Assembly (NCBI GenBank): GCA_002361355.1
Contig: DESQ01000005.1
Span: 1-16,880 of the forward strand
Origin: Lachnospiraceae bacterium UBA3310
GTDB lineage: Bacteria > Bacillota > Clostridia > Lachnospirales > Lachnospiraceae
Direction: 5' to 3'
Length of the DNA: 16,880 nucleotides
Part shown: positions 1 through 7,882 of the stretch, piece after piece
Position numbering within the stretch: position 1 is the first letter of the stretch
Layout of the letters: each line of letters starts with the position of its first letter
Position numbers and translations under genes: made by a program
The notes under the pieces: generated by a model
What the model saw: the letters and a program-made list of their open reading frames with translations, nothing else
What the model was told of the DNA's origin: nothing
The model's database searches: none

Positions 1-47
1 TAGGGTAGAAAACTTGACACTACCATTACATTAAGGGAGGGCAAGAC

Positions 48-1088
48 ATGTATCAATTACAAAAAATCATTGGCCTGTCGCTGGCGGCTGGCCTTTTGCT
101 GACCGGATGCGGACAAGCCGGTGATCCTGAAATTATTATGCCGGATACGCCCATGCAGCCTTCTGCAGCAGTAAGCGGCGGTGTGGAGGTAGAAGCTGCG
201 GCAGCAGGGGAAGCACAGACGGAACAGACGGCGCAGGCGTCAGGTTCCGGTGAGGCGCATACGGTGTATCTGATTACCATGGATCTGGCGGACAGCTACT
301 GGCAGTCGATCGACAAGGGATGCAGACAGGCGGCGGAGGAGCTGGGAAACATTACATACAAGTGGATTGGGCCGGATACGCATGACGACGCTTTGCAGAG
401 CGCCTGCATAGACCAGGCAGTTTCGGAAGGGGCTGAGGCTATTCTGATTGCCGCGAACAGTGCGGAGGGCGTCAACGGCAGTCTGCAGGCGGCGGCGGAC
501 GCGGGCTGTAAGATTGTATATGTGGACAGTGCGGCAAGCTTTGACTGTGTGACGGCGCTTGCAACCGACAATGAGGCAGCCGGAAAGACGGCGGCTGACA
601 GTATGAAGACTGCGCTTGCGGAAAGAGGCATTACATCGGGCACTATCGGCGTTATGGGCGTGACCCAGGACACCGCTTCCTGCGTGGCGAGAGAGACTGG
701 TTTCCGCGCCGCTTTTGAGGGGACGGACTTTGTGCTGGCGGATACCGTGTATATGATGGACGATGCGGGTAATATCAAAAATGCCGTGGCAGCAGGACAG
801 GGACAGGGCTATGTGGCATATTTTGGCACCAATGAAGGAACGTCCGTGGCAATTGGCGAGGCGGTCAAGGAGTCGGGAAGAGAGGATCTGGTAGTAGGCT
901 TTGATACCTCCGACGCTATGCTCGCATTGATTGCGGACGGAACTGCTTACGCGACCATGCAGCAGAATCCGGAACGTATGGGGCATGACGGCATGGTGAT
1001 CGCAGTGCAGGCAATTGAGGGAACTTACACAGACACGAATACAAAGACGGATACGGGTGTGACGGTGATCACCGCGGATTCCATGTAG
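48..1088 (+). CDS. Periplasmic-binding-protein-like (sugar-type) lipoprotein
   Basis: This is probably an extracytoplasmic solute-binding lipoprotein of the type 1 periplasmic-binding fold (ribose/galactose-binding group), 346 aa. A lipoprotein signal is visible: K6, a hydrophobic stretch at residues 7-18, then lipobox LTGC with C21 as the lipidated residue. Residues 22-72 are a low-complexity Ala/Glu/Gly linker. The fold follows from about residue 73 (start VYLITMDLADSYW, then an AILIAANSAEG-type strand, the hinge-region GVMGV and the late VVGFDTSD). The start is supported by GGGAGGG upstream. No ABC permease or ATPase is adjacent. Instead the stop lies 10 bp before a chemotaxis receptor in the same orientation, so it may present ligand to that receptor rather than, or as well as, feed a transporter. 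The ligand cannot be told from sequence. A lone TTGACA at 14-19 has no matching -10, so the promoter probably lies upstream of the window. Confidence 0.85.
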   Translation: MYQLQKIIGLSLAAGLLLTGCGQAGDPEIIMPDTPMQPSAAVSGGVEVEAAAAGEAQTEQTAQASGSGEAHTVYLITMDLADSYWQSIDKGCRQAAEELGNITYKWIGPDTHDDALQSACIDQAVSEGAEAILIAANSAEGVNGSLQAAADAGCKIVYVDSAASFDCVTALATDNEAAGKTAADSMKTALAERGITSGTIGVMGVTQDTASCVARETGFRAAFEGTDFVLADTVYMMDDAGNIKNAVAAGQGQGYVAYFGTNEGTSVAIGEAVKESGREDLVVGFDTSDAMLALIADGTAYATMQQNPERMGHDGMVIAVQAIEGTYTDTNTKTDTGVTVITADSM

Positions 1089-1098
1089 GAGAGGCGAT

Positions 1099-2799
1099 AT
1101 GAAATTTAAACAGAAAATGTTTACCTTGTACTGTGTTCCGATGTTGGTGTTTGGCGTTCTGCTTTTGTTTGTCGGTTTAGTCCAGTTTGAAAACGGGATG
1201 TACAAGGAGACAAGGAACAGCTTAAAATCAAATGCGCTGGCGGCGATGAGCCTGTATAACAGTCAGGGATACGGGGATTATGCCATTAAATCGGACGGCA
1301 ATGTCTGGAGAGGGATGAACTTTAATGTTTCTGCCGAGACGAATATTGTGGATGAATTGAAAGAGCAGACTGGCGTGGATATCACTTTTTTCTTTGGTGA
1401 CACGGCTGTCATGACTTCCATTAAGAATGAGAGCGGGGACAGATGGTATGGTATGAAGACGGGCGCCAACATCAGCAACTATACGCTGCAGCAGGGAGCG
1501 CAGCTCTGGTACCGCAATATTGAGATTGACAAAAAGATGTGTCATGCCTATCTGATTCCGATTGTGCAGCCGGGCGACGGCACCGTGACGGGCGCGATGA
1601 TGGCTTCCCTGCCGGCGGATGAGTTTAACGGTATTATCCGGCAGTATATTGTGATCAGCGTTTTGATTGCGCTGGCGGTGCTGCTTCTGGTAGGCGGTTT
1701 TATCTTCTGGTACATCGGCGGGTTGACAAAGGTGCTTCACAACGTAAGAGAGGTACTTTTGCAGGTGTCCAACGGACAGTTTGAGGATGAGCGGCTGATG
1801 GGAAACAAACGGCGGGATGAATTTGGAGATCTGGCGTCCTGTACGGAGAAGCTGCGCCTGAAAATTTATGATATTTTGAATGATATCCGACACGGAACAG
1901 AGAAACTGACGGAGGCAGTCGAGCGGTTGAACACAACGTCTGACCGCACCACGCAGGTGGCTGTAAGCATGAATGAGAGTGTGGAGCAGATTGCATCGAC
2001 GGCGAACCGGCAGCAGGACGGAACGGCGCAGGCGACACAGAATGTGGAGGCGACGAGACAGGCAATAGACGAGATGCTTTTGCAGATTGAGGGAATCAAC
2101 CAGATTTCCAGAGATATGGAGTGTATGGCGAAGGAGAGCACGGCTATTTTGCGTGAACTGGAAGAGAGCAGCCAAAAGGCGCAGGATACCGTGCAGGATA
2201 TCAGAAATCAGACGGATACCACCAACGAAGCGGTCAAGCAGATCATGAGCGTGACGGAGTATATTACCAACATTGCGGAGGAGACGAACCTTCTTTCTCT
2301 CAATGCCAGCATAGAAGCAGCCAGAGCCGGGGAGGCCGGCAGGGGATTTGCGGTGGTGGCACAGCAGATTCAAAAGCTGGCGGAGGAGTCCAACCATTCG
2401 GCGTCCCAGATTGGGGATAATATCAAAGAGCTGGTGGAGAAAACGGAGGAAAATCTGACGGCGATGAATCAGGTTGGCGAGGTGTTGAAATCGCAGGAGG
2501 ACAAGGTCCTTAGAACCAGAGATATTTTTGAGGAACTGGATCGCAGCATCAGCATGGTTACGGATAAAGAGAATAATATGCAGCAGAATATCCATTCCAT
2601 GAACCGCGCCAAGGATAGCATGTCAGATGTGATAGAAGAACTTGCACAGTCCTCCATGACCAATGTGAGTACCGCTCAGGTGACGGCTGAGGCGGCCGGA
2701 CAGGTGCAGGAGGAGATTAAGGGCATCACGGAACTGAGTTCGGATCTGACGGGACTTGCGGAAAATCTGAATCAGAATTTACAGTCGTTTCTTTCTTAG
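1099..2799 (+). CDS. Methyl-accepting chemotaxis protein
   Basis: A transmembrane chemoreceptor, 566 aa. TM1 spans about residues 8-29. A small extracytoplasmic sensor domain of about 150 residues follows (30-182), with a single-Cache-like look (GVDITFFFGD followed by a second half ending in YLIPI). TM2 is about 183-205, HAMP about 206-258, then a long coiled-coil signalling domain. The conserved hairpin tip that contacts CheA/CheW is present at about residues 390-425, including EETNLLSLNASIEAARAGE and GRGFAVVA. Translation is probably coupled to the lipoprotein gene 10 bp upstream (GAGAGG site). The pairing suggests that the receptor either senses the loaded binding protein or shares its ligand. 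The family assignment is secure from the tip motif; the ligand and the interaction with the lipoprotein are inference. A perfect hairpin terminator follows within 25 bp of the stop. Confidence 0.95.
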   Translation: MKFKQKMFTLYCVPMLVFGVLLLFVGLVQFENGMYKETRNSLKSNALAAMSLYNSQGYGDYAIKSDGNVWRGMNFNVSAETNIVDELKEQTGVDITFFFGDTAVMTSIKNESGDRWYGMKTGANISNYTLQQGAQLWYRNIEIDKKMCHAYLIPIVQPGDGTVTGAMMASLPADEFNGIIRQYIVISVLIALAVLLLVGGFIFWYIGGLTKVLHNVREVLLQVSNGQFEDERLMGNKRRDEFGDLASCTEKLRLKIYDILNDIRHGTEKLTEAVERLNTTSDRTTQVAVSMNESVEQIASTANRQQDGTAQATQNVEATRQAIDEMLLQIEGINQISRDMECMAKESTAILRELEESSQKAQDTVQDIRNQTDTTNEAVKQIMSVTEYITNIAEETNLLSLNASIEAARAGEAGRGFAVVAQQIQKLAEESNHSASQIGDNIKELVEKTEENLTAMNQVGEVLKSQEDKVLRTRDIFEELDRSISMVTDKENNMQQNIHSMNRAKDSMSDVIEELAQSSMTNVSTAQVTAEAAGQVQEEIKGITELSSDLTGLAENLNQNLQSFLS

Positions 2800-2821
2800 A
2801 TTTGATTAGGACGAAGTGATG

Positions 2822-2853
2822 AAAAAACAAGGGGTCAATACCCCTTGTTTTTT
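2822..2853. terminator. Bidirectional intrinsic terminator between convergent genes
   Basis: A perfect 14-bp stem runs from 2822-2835 (A6 CAAGGGGT) to 2840-2853 (ACCCCTTG T6) around a CAAT loop. It has a T-run on the plus strand and an A-run that becomes a U-run on the minus strand, so it can stop both the chemoreceptor operon and the hydrolase. The last codons of the minus-strand hydrolase (stop at 2835-2837) lie inside the hairpin. Confidence 0.93.
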
Positions 2854-4028
2854 AAGTCTGCTACAAGGTTTACATAAAATTCACGCATGTCAAAGCCGGG
2901 AATGTTTTCCCTGTTTAAGTCGATCATATCGCCGTGGGAAATGCCTCTTCCTTCGGGCGTCATAAGTTCGGTAAAATTTTCTCCCCAGCGGGCACTCTCC
3001 ATGGACACCAGTCCGTCGTTTGCACCGTCAAAGTGTTTGACCAGTGGATAAGCCATATTAAGCGGGAACCTGCCGCTGGAAGCGCAGTTCATCTGGCTGC
3101 CAACACTCTGATAGTACACGTCGGGGTGATCGGGCAGCTTTTCGTTTCTGAGAGCGCAGGCGGAGGCGGTGAGATCTTGTACGGCGGAGAGAAAGTCGGG
3201 GTCTGTGTCGCCGAATTTTTTCAGGGCGGCATTGTATTTGCGCGCCACGCTTTTTTGAACCTTTGCAGGTATTTTTTCCAGCAGATAATCCGCAAAGATA
3301 CAGCCTCTGTGCGGGGTATTGATGGTGGTCAGGGTAGCCACGTAGGAAGATGCGCCGCAGGCGCTTATGGCGTAGCGGCTGTCCAGACCGCCCTTGGAGT
3401 GGGCGATAATATTTACTTTTTCACAGCCGGTTTCCTGCACGATGGCGCGGATGCGCTCTGCCAGCTCCTGACCGCAGGAGGCCACGGAGGCGGCGGACTG
3501 CTGGCTGCCGTAGTAGAGGATGGCGCCGTTTTGTTTCAGGGCATAAGGAATCCTGCCCCAGTAGTTAAAAAAGCGGAAATCCCGGAAAAAAACGCCGTGT
3601 ACCAGAAGAATCGGGTATTTGGTGTGACAGATCTGACTCTGGGCGCGCACCTGATCCAGCAGATATTTTTCCTTTTCAAAGGCAGCTTCGCGGGAGGTGA
3701 TGGCAATGATCCGGCACAGGGCCCAGATATGGACAAGAGGGATAAAACCGCAGGCGATACCGATGATGCGCCATTTGATGCCCAACTGGACGGATGTCGT
3801 ATAGACGCGGATGATGCCGCTCCAGAAAAGAATGGACTCAAACAAAATAAAAACGAGCAGTGCTGTCAGATATGCCGCACCCCATGCAAAACCGGCGGTT
3901 GTATTCGGCCTGATAAAAAGGTGGTGCAGAAGATACAGGATCAGAAAGGCAGAGCCGATGATGGTAGTAACAAGAAAAAGTTTTAATCTGGCGACGCCGC
4001 CAGCGAGTATTTTGATTGCTTTTTTCAT
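2835..4028 (-). CDS. Membrane-anchored lipase-like alpha/beta hydrolase
   Basis: A 397-aa protein with a membrane-embedded N-terminus and an alpha/beta-hydrolase domain resembling bacterial triacylglycerol lipases. Three hydrophobic segments are visible at about residues 14-36, 44-68 and 84-110. The catalytic domain follows: oxyanion-strand motif ILLVHG, nucleophile elbow AHSKGG (S211), acidic residue in GANDGLVS (D338) and histidine in GISHGDM (H365), in the right order for a Ser-Asp-His triad. The region around NTPHRGCIFADYLL matches the TPHxG...AD pattern of these lipases. The start is supported by GGAG about 9 nt upstream on the minus strand. It is convergent with the chemoreceptor and divergent from the MATE gene. 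The substrate is unknown: an esterase or phospholipase is equally possible. The hydrolase fold is well supported; true lipase activity is not shown. Confidence 0.82.
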   Translation of the reverse strand: MKKAIKILAGGVARLKLFLVTTIIGSAFLILYLLHHLFIRPNTTAGFAWGAAYLTALLVFILFESILFWSGIIRVYTTSVQLGIKWRIIGIACGFIPLVHIWALCRIIAITSREAAFEKEKYLLDQVRAQSQICHTKYPILLVHGVFFRDFRFFNYWGRIPYALKQNGAILYYGSQQSAASVASCGQELAERIRAIVQETGCEKVNIIAHSKGGLDSRYAISACGASSYVATLTTINTPHRGCIFADYLLEKIPAKVQKSVARKYNAALKKFGDTDPDFLSAVQDLTASACALRNEKLPDHPDVYYQSVGSQMNCASSGRFPLNMAYPLVKHFDGANDGLVSMESARWGENFTELMTPEGRGISHGDMIDLNRENIPGFDMREFYVNLVADLKNKGY

Positions 4029-4050
4029 TTGGTAAGCTCCGTTCTGTAAA

Positions 4051-4065
4051 GCCTGTCAAACAGGC
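4051..4065. promoter_or_regulatory. Perfect short inverted repeat in the divergent intergenic region
   Basis: GCCTGT-CAA-ACAGGC forms a perfect 6-bp dyad just upstream of the hydrolase start, probably inside its transcript. The half-site ACAGGC recurs at 4095-4100. It could be an operator or a leader hairpin. Nothing else ties it to a regulator. Confidence 0.3.
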
Positions 4066-4077
4066 GTGTCTGAACTT

Positions 4078-4106
4078 ATGGTAGCATAATGGGGACAGGC
4101 TTGCAA
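4078..4106 (-). promoter_or_regulatory. Candidate sigma-A promoter for the hydrolase
   Basis: Read on the minus strand: -35 TTGCAA (4106-4101), a 17-nt spacer, -10 TACCAT (4083-4078). Each box matches consensus at four of six positions. It lies 50 bp upstream of the hydrolase start. It is weak but correctly spaced. Confidence 0.4.
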
Positions 4107-4164
4107 TTCCGAAGTAATGCGAGTAAGATTACATAGAAAAGATCGGGAACAGAAAGGAAAACGT

Positions 4165-5550
4165 ATGGCGGCGGTTAAGGCGACAATGACACGCGAGGAG
4201 CGGATGGCGACGGAATCCATCGGAAAGCTGATGGCGAGTATGACGCTGCCCTCGATTCTTGCGCAGATTATCAATATTTTATACAGTATTATCGACAGAA
4301 TCTATATCGGACATATGGAGGGTGTGGGAGCGAATGCGCTGACGGGTGTGGGCGTCACCTTCTGCATCACTGTGTTTATTTCCGCATTTTCGGGGTTTGT
4401 CAACAGCGGGGCGGCGCCTCTTGCGGCGATCTGGCTCGGCAAGGGGGACAGAGACCACGCGGAGAAAATTCTGGGGAACAGCGTGAGTTTTCTGGTGATC
4501 TGCACGGTGGTACTGATGGCTGTTTTCTATGCCTTTCAGAGACCGCTCCTTTATCAGTTCGGCGCCAGCGACGCCACCATTGAATATGCGGTGGATTATC
4601 TGTCGATTTATCTGGTGGGTACGTTGTTTGTGGAGTTTGCGCTCGGTCTGAATGCTTTTATTATCTGCCAGAGCAGGCCGGGGACGGCGATGCTTTCTGT
4701 GCTGATCGGCGCGGTGGTAAATATTATTCTGGATCCCATTTTTATCTTCGCTTTTCAGATGGGCGTGAAAGGTGCGGCTGTTGCCACCGTAGTTTCGCAG
4801 GCTCTCAGCGCGGCCTGGGTTACGGGTTTTCTGCTCAGTAACAAATCGTCCCTGAAAATCCGCAAAAGATTTTTAAAGCTTGAAAGGGGGATTCTGGCAA
4901 GCATTTTTTCCCTGGGGATATCGCCCTTTATCATGCGGGCTACGGAGAGTTTTATCAGCATCGTACTCAATCACGGGCTGCAGGCCTACGGCGGGGATCT
5001 TCATGTGGGAGCGCTTACTATTATGCAGAGTGTGATGCAGCTTTTTTCCGCCCCGATCAGCGGCTTTACGCAGGGCATGACGCCGATTGTCAGCTACAAT
5101 TATGGTGCGGGAAATTTTGGCAGGGTGAGACAGCTCTATCGCTGGATGATCGGGTTGTGTTTCGGTTTCATGCTGGTTTCCACGGCGACTACGATGCTGT
5201 TTCCGGAATTTTATGCAGGTCTTTTTACCGAGGAGGCAGCGCTTGTGGAGCTGGTCGGCCGGGTGATGCCGGTCTTTATGGCGGGTATGCTGGTCTTTGG
5301 ACTGCAAAATGGAATCCAGCCCACGTTTCTGGCGCTTGGACAGGCGAAAGTTTCTCTTTTTATCGCGGTGTTGCGAAAAATTATCCTGCTGATTCCGCTT
5401 GCGATTATCCTGCCGTATTTTTTCGGCGTGATGGGCGTATACTATGCGGAGCCGGTCTCCGACGTGATTTCGGCCACCACCGCGAGCGTGTTGTTTTTAG
5501 TTAATATTAAGAAGATACTTTCTGTGGAATCGTTGAACAAAATTCATTAG
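4165..5550 (+). CDS. MATE-family multidrug/metabolite efflux transporter
   Basis: An integral membrane exporter of the MATE superfamily, 461 aa from the chosen start, a normal family length. These proteins export cationic or aromatic compounds by Na+ or H+ antiport. The start at 4165 (MAAVKATM) is preferred because AGAAAGGA lies just upstream. An in-frame ATG at 4117 would add 16 basic residues with no ribosome site. About 12 hydrophobic segments are present in two halves. The N-terminal half opens with the MATE-like pattern LMASMTLPSILAQIINILY followed by DRIYIGHMEG. The second half has PISGFTQGMTPIVSYNYGAG, the family's conserved P/G-rich loop. It is transcribed divergently from the hydrolase, and no neighbouring regulator is seen. 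Substrate assignment is not possible from sequence. I see no clear intrinsic terminator before the next promoter at 5580. Confidence 0.92.
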   Translation: MAAVKATMTREERMATESIGKLMASMTLPSILAQIINILYSIIDRIYIGHMEGVGANALTGVGVTFCITVFISAFSGFVNSGAAPLAAIWLGKGDRDHAEKILGNSVSFLVICTVVLMAVFYAFQRPLLYQFGASDATIEYAVDYLSIYLVGTLFVEFALGLNAFIICQSRPGTAMLSVLIGAVVNIILDPIFIFAFQMGVKGAAVATVVSQALSAAWVTGFLLSNKSSLKIRKRFLKLERGILASIFSLGISPFIMRATESFISIVLNHGLQAYGGDLHVGALTIMQSVMQLFSAPISGFTQGMTPIVSYNYGAGNFGRVRQLYRWMIGLCFGFMLVSTATTMLFPEFYAGLFTEEAALVELVGRVMPVFMAGMLVFGLQNGIQPTFLALGQAKVSLFIAVLRKIILLIPLAIILPYFFGVMGVYYAEPVSDVISATTASVLFLVNIKKILSVESLNKIH

Positions 5551-5579
5551 AAACAGAGAGGCGGTACTGCATAGAAGGC

Positions 5580-5608
5580 TTGACAAGCGGATACACTTAT
5601 GATACAGT
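5580..5608 (+). promoter_or_regulatory. Sigma-A promoter for the riboswitch-antiporter transcript
   Basis: -35 TTGACA (5580-5585, perfect), a 17-nt spacer, -10 TACAGT (5603-5608, four of six). The predicted transcription start near 5615 falls just before the riboswitch-like element, giving a leader of about 190 nt for the antiporter. Confidence 0.75.
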
Positions 5609-5619
5609 ATCTGACAAGT

Positions 5620-5740
5620 CAAAAGTTAAAAGGGAGTAGTTATCCTGTGTAAGCAACATACCCTGACACATGTGTCATGTTTGCACGCTTTCCGGTTTGC
5701 TATTTGAGAAGTGATGGAAAGGACGAGACTTTTAGCATTA
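5620..5740 (+). promoter_or_regulatory. Probable yybP-ykoY (Mn2+-sensing) riboswitch aptamer
   Basis: The leader carries the two sequence hallmarks I know for the yybP-ykoY family: GGGAGTAG at 5632-5639, just inside the first stem, and CGAGACTTTT at 5724-5733 closing it. Outer stem P1 pairs GTTAAAA (5625-5631) with TTTTAGC (5730-5736). Inside, GCAACAT (5653-5659) can pair with ATGTTTGC (5677-5684) around a GACACATGTGTC dyad, and CTTTCC (5687-5692) pairs with GGAAAG (5716-5721). Established knowledge: this class binds Mn2+ and turns on metal exporters. It sits between a promoter and a cation antiporter, the expected context. The family call is from memory of the consensus, without a covariance-model score. 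Confidence 0.72.
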
Positions 5741-5769
5741 AAACATGTTGAAAGCCGCGTCCCTTTTTT
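5718..5769 (+). terminator. Riboswitch-controlled intrinsic terminator
   Basis: AAAGGACG (5718-5725) can pair with CGTCCCTTT (5758-5766, one bulged C), followed by a T6 run (5764-5769). The 5' arm uses the same bases as the aptamer's CTTTCC/GGAAAG stem and CGAGAC motif, so aptamer and terminator exclude each other. Metal binding would then favour read-through into the antiporter. The switch logic is inferred from the overlap. Confidence 0.65.
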
Positions 5770-5802
5770 GTGGGTGGACGGAGGGCTTTCGGAAGGGAGA
5801 AA

Positions 5803-6747
5803 ATGGTGGAAGTAATCATTCAAATCGCTTTATTGGCTCTTGGTTTTGTGCTTCTGGTGAAGGGGGCGGACTGGTTCGTGGAGGGCGCAAGCCGCGTGGC
5901 GGAAAAGTTTGGTATTCCCCAGCTTGTGATCGGGCTCACCATCGTGGCGATGGGTACCTCTTTACCGGAGGCGGCGGTCAGCGTGTCGGCGGCTTTAAAG
6001 GGGAGTGCGGAAATCACGATCGGCAACATTGTGGGAAGTAATATTATGAATGTCCTGCTGATTTTAGGGCTCACCGCCGTGATTACGCCGATAGCAGTGC
6101 AGAAGACTACGGTGAAATACGAGATCCCCTTTGTAATTCTGGTGACGGCTGTTCTTCTTGGAATGGGATGTACAGGCGATAATATGCTGCGTCTCTCCGA
6201 TGGATTGATTCTGTGGGCGCTGATGTTTGTCTATCTCGGCTATCTGCTGGTGATCGCGAAGAAGGGCGGCGGTCTGCCGGAGGAACTGCCGGAAGACAAA
6301 CCTATGCCGGTTTGGAAAATGCTTCTGCTGATCGTGGCGGGAGGTGTGATGATTGTGGTCGGTTCCGATGTAGCGGTGGATGCGGCTACGGAGCTTGCCC
6401 GGATTTTCGGCATGAGCGAGCGGCTGATCGGGCTGACCATCGTAGCCTTCGGGACATCCCTTCCCGAGCTTGTGACAAGTGTTACGGCGGCGCTCAAGGG
6501 AAAGGCGGATATTGCGGTTGGAAATATCGTCGGCAGCAATATTTTTAATATTCTTTTTGTGGTGGGAACTTCGGCGCTGATTACACCGGTGGCATATGCG
6601 CCGGCGTTTTTGACGGACGGTATTGTGTGCATTGCGACCGCGGTACTTTTGTGGATCTGCGTTTTTAAAAACAAGCGGCTAGGCCGTCTGGGCGGCGCGG
6701 TGATGCTGCTTGGGTATGCGGGATATTTTATTTATCTGATGAGATGA
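5803..6747 (+). CDS. CaCA-family (YrbG-like) Na+/Ca2+ or cation antiporter
   Basis: An integral membrane cation exchanger of the CaCA superfamily, 314 aa, the usual size for the bacterial YrbG/MaX group. The two signature alpha-repeats are clear: GTSLPE at residues 51-56 with GNIVGSN at 74-80, and GTSLPE at 217-222 with GNIVGSN at 240-246. About ten hydrophobic segments are present. The start at 5803 is chosen for GGAAGGGAG directly upstream; an in-frame GTG at 5770 would add a non-hydrophobic stretch. A long structured leader with a riboswitch-like element and terminator precedes it. If the leader is indeed a Mn2+ sensor, this exchanger may export Mn2+ rather than, or besides, Ca2+. That is inference from context. 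The family assignment is secure. It shares a terminator with the convergent DegV gene. Confidence 0.94.
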   Translation: MVEVIIQIALLALGFVLLVKGADWFVEGASRVAEKFGIPQLVIGLTIVAMGTSLPEAAVSVSAALKGSAEITIGNIVGSNIMNVLLILGLTAVITPIAVQKTTVKYEIPFVILVTAVLLGMGCTGDNMLRLSDGLILWALMFVYLGYLLVIAKKGGGLPEELPEDKPMPVWKMLLLIVAGGVMIVVGSDVAVDAATELARIFGMSERLIGLTIVAFGTSLPELVTSVTAALKGKADIAVGNIVGSNIFNILFVVGTSALITPVAYAPAFLTDGIVCIATAVLLWICVFKNKRLGRLGGAVMLLGYAGYFIYLMR

Positions 6748-6783
6748 GAAAAGGGCCGGCTGTTCAGTCGACCCTTTCTTTTC
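6748..6783. terminator. Intrinsic terminator shared by antiporter and DegV genes
   Basis: The stem AAAGGG (6750-6755) / CCCTTT (6772-6777) continues as CGGCT/AGTCG around a GTTC loop, with one mismatched pair between. T-rich flank follows on the plus strand and T-rich sequence on the minus strand. The stop codon of the minus-strand DegV gene (6764-6766) lies within the hairpin. Confidence 0.75.
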
Positions 6784-7651
6784 CCCAGAAGAACACTGCC
6801 ACAGTGCCGGGGCCCGTGTGGGCGCCGATGGTAGTTCCTACGCTGTTGATCATAACTTTGCCGTCCAGATGTGGGAAACGTTCCTCGATCAGGTCGGCGA
6901 CGAATCTGGCGTCCGCATAGCAGGCGGACTGTGAAATATAACATTTGCCGCTGTAATCGCGGCCCTCCTCGATGCATTCCTCCATCTTGTCGACAATGGC
7001 GTGAATGACTTTCCGCTTGGTGCGGATCTTATAGCGGGGAATCAGACGCCCCATATTGTCTACGTTTAAGAGAGGGCAGATGTTCAGCATGGTTCCGACC
7101 ATGCCGGAGGTTTTTGAGATACGGCCGCCTTTGATATAGAAGGTCAGGTCGGTGGAGAAAAACCAGTGATTCAGGCGAAGCCGGTTGTTGAGCGCCCACT
7201 GATACAGATCCTCGATGGACATACCTTCATCGCGCAGATCGGCAAGTTTATCCATCAGAAGGCCGTAGCCGGAAGAGGCTGCCAGAGAATCCACAATATA
7301 GATGGTGCGGTCAGGATATTTCTCGGCCAGCGCCTCTCTGGCAGTCATGGCTGAGTTGATAACCCCTGAGATACCGGACGACAGACTCAGGTGCAGGATG
7401 TCTTTACCCGCTTTCAAAAAGGGCTCGAAGTATTCTGTAAATTCCGCTACGTTTACCTGCGAGGTTCTGGTTTCGGCACCGTCCGCCATCGCTTTATAAA
7501 ATTGTTCGAAAGACATGGTCTTGCCCAGATCATCCAGATATTCCTGGCCGTTCAGTTCGTAATGGAAGCAGGCATAAAAAATACCGCGTTTGGCGAAATG
7601 GTCTGCCGGGAGATCTGCTGTTGAACAGCAGCTTAAAATATAGTTTTTCAT
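6764..7651 (-). CDS. DegV-family fatty-acid-binding protein
   Basis: A 295-aa DegV/EDD-fold protein. Members bind a fatty acid, and in Firmicutes the FakB proteins of this family hand fatty acids to the kinase FakA. Visible family features: the N-terminal strand ending in STADLP (residues 10-15), TSQVN at 63-67, and SLSSGISG at 89-96, whose serines bind the carboxylate; later FYIKGGRIS and the GTTIGAHTGPGT motif near the C-terminus. The start at 7651 (MKNYILSCCS) fits the family N-terminus, with GGGAAAGG about 15 nt upstream. An in-frame TTG at 7678 is less likely. No FakA-like kinase is nearby, which is usual since FakB genes are often unlinked. Its role as a FakB is therefore family-level inference. 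Confidence 0.93.
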   Translation of the reverse strand: MKNYILSCCSTADLPADHFAKRGIFYACFHYELNGQEYLDDLGKTMSFEQFYKAMADGAETRTSQVNVAEFTEYFEPFLKAGKDILHLSLSSGISGVINSAMTAREALAEKYPDRTIYIVDSLAASSGYGLLMDKLADLRDEGMSIEDLYQWALNNRLRLNHWFFSTDLTFYIKGGRISKTSGMVGTMLNICPLLNVDNMGRLIPRYKIRTKRKVIHAIVDKMEECIEEGRDYSGKCYISQSACYADARFVADLIEERFPHLDGKVMINSVGTTIGAHTGPGTVAVFFWGKERVD

Positions 7652-7717
7652 AATTTGGATGCCGCGCCTTTCCCGCAATGTGCGAATTAACGTTGTTTTT
7701 TGACTGTTACATGTTAG

Positions 7718-7746
7718 AGTTTATCATGTTTGGAAGGCAAATACAA
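7718..7746 (-). promoter_or_regulatory. Sigma-A promoter for the DegV-family gene
   Basis: On the minus strand: -35 TTGTAT (7746-7741), a 17-nt spacer, -10 TAAACT (7723-7718) preceded by TGA, an extended -10. It lies about 65 bp upstream of the DegV start, divergent from the phosphofructokinase promoter. Confidence 0.55.
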
Positions 7747-7801
7747 TGAAGAGTTTGGACTATTTCACCGCCTTTTGTTTCTAATATTTCCATGCTTGTA
7801 C

Positions 7802-7830
7802 TTGTTTTGAACGGGAATATTTGGTATACT
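7802..7830 (+). promoter_or_regulatory. Sigma-A promoter for phosphofructokinase
   Basis: -35 TTGTTT (7802-7807), a 17-nt spacer, extended -10 TGG-TATACT (7822-7830). The predicted start near 7837 gives a leader of about 45 nt before AAAGGAGAG and the ATG at 7883. Confidence 0.7.
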
Positions 7831-7882
7831 TAAGCGCAGAGAAAAACAATCTATGAAAAATAAAAGATAAAGGAGAGCAGAC

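Noticed and set aside
14..19. TTGACA as promoter for the binding lipoprotein
   Set aside because: No -10-like hexamer at 16-18 nt; the expected position overlaps the ribosome site.
1228..2595. 455-codon frame antisense to the chemoreceptor
   Set aside because: A shadow frame of a high-confidence gene: Arg/His/Leu-rich, with no family motifs.
2934..3986. 350-codon frame antisense to the hydrolase
   Set aside because: The opposite strand carries a complete Ser-Asp-His hydrolase. This frame is low-complexity Gly/Ala without motifs.
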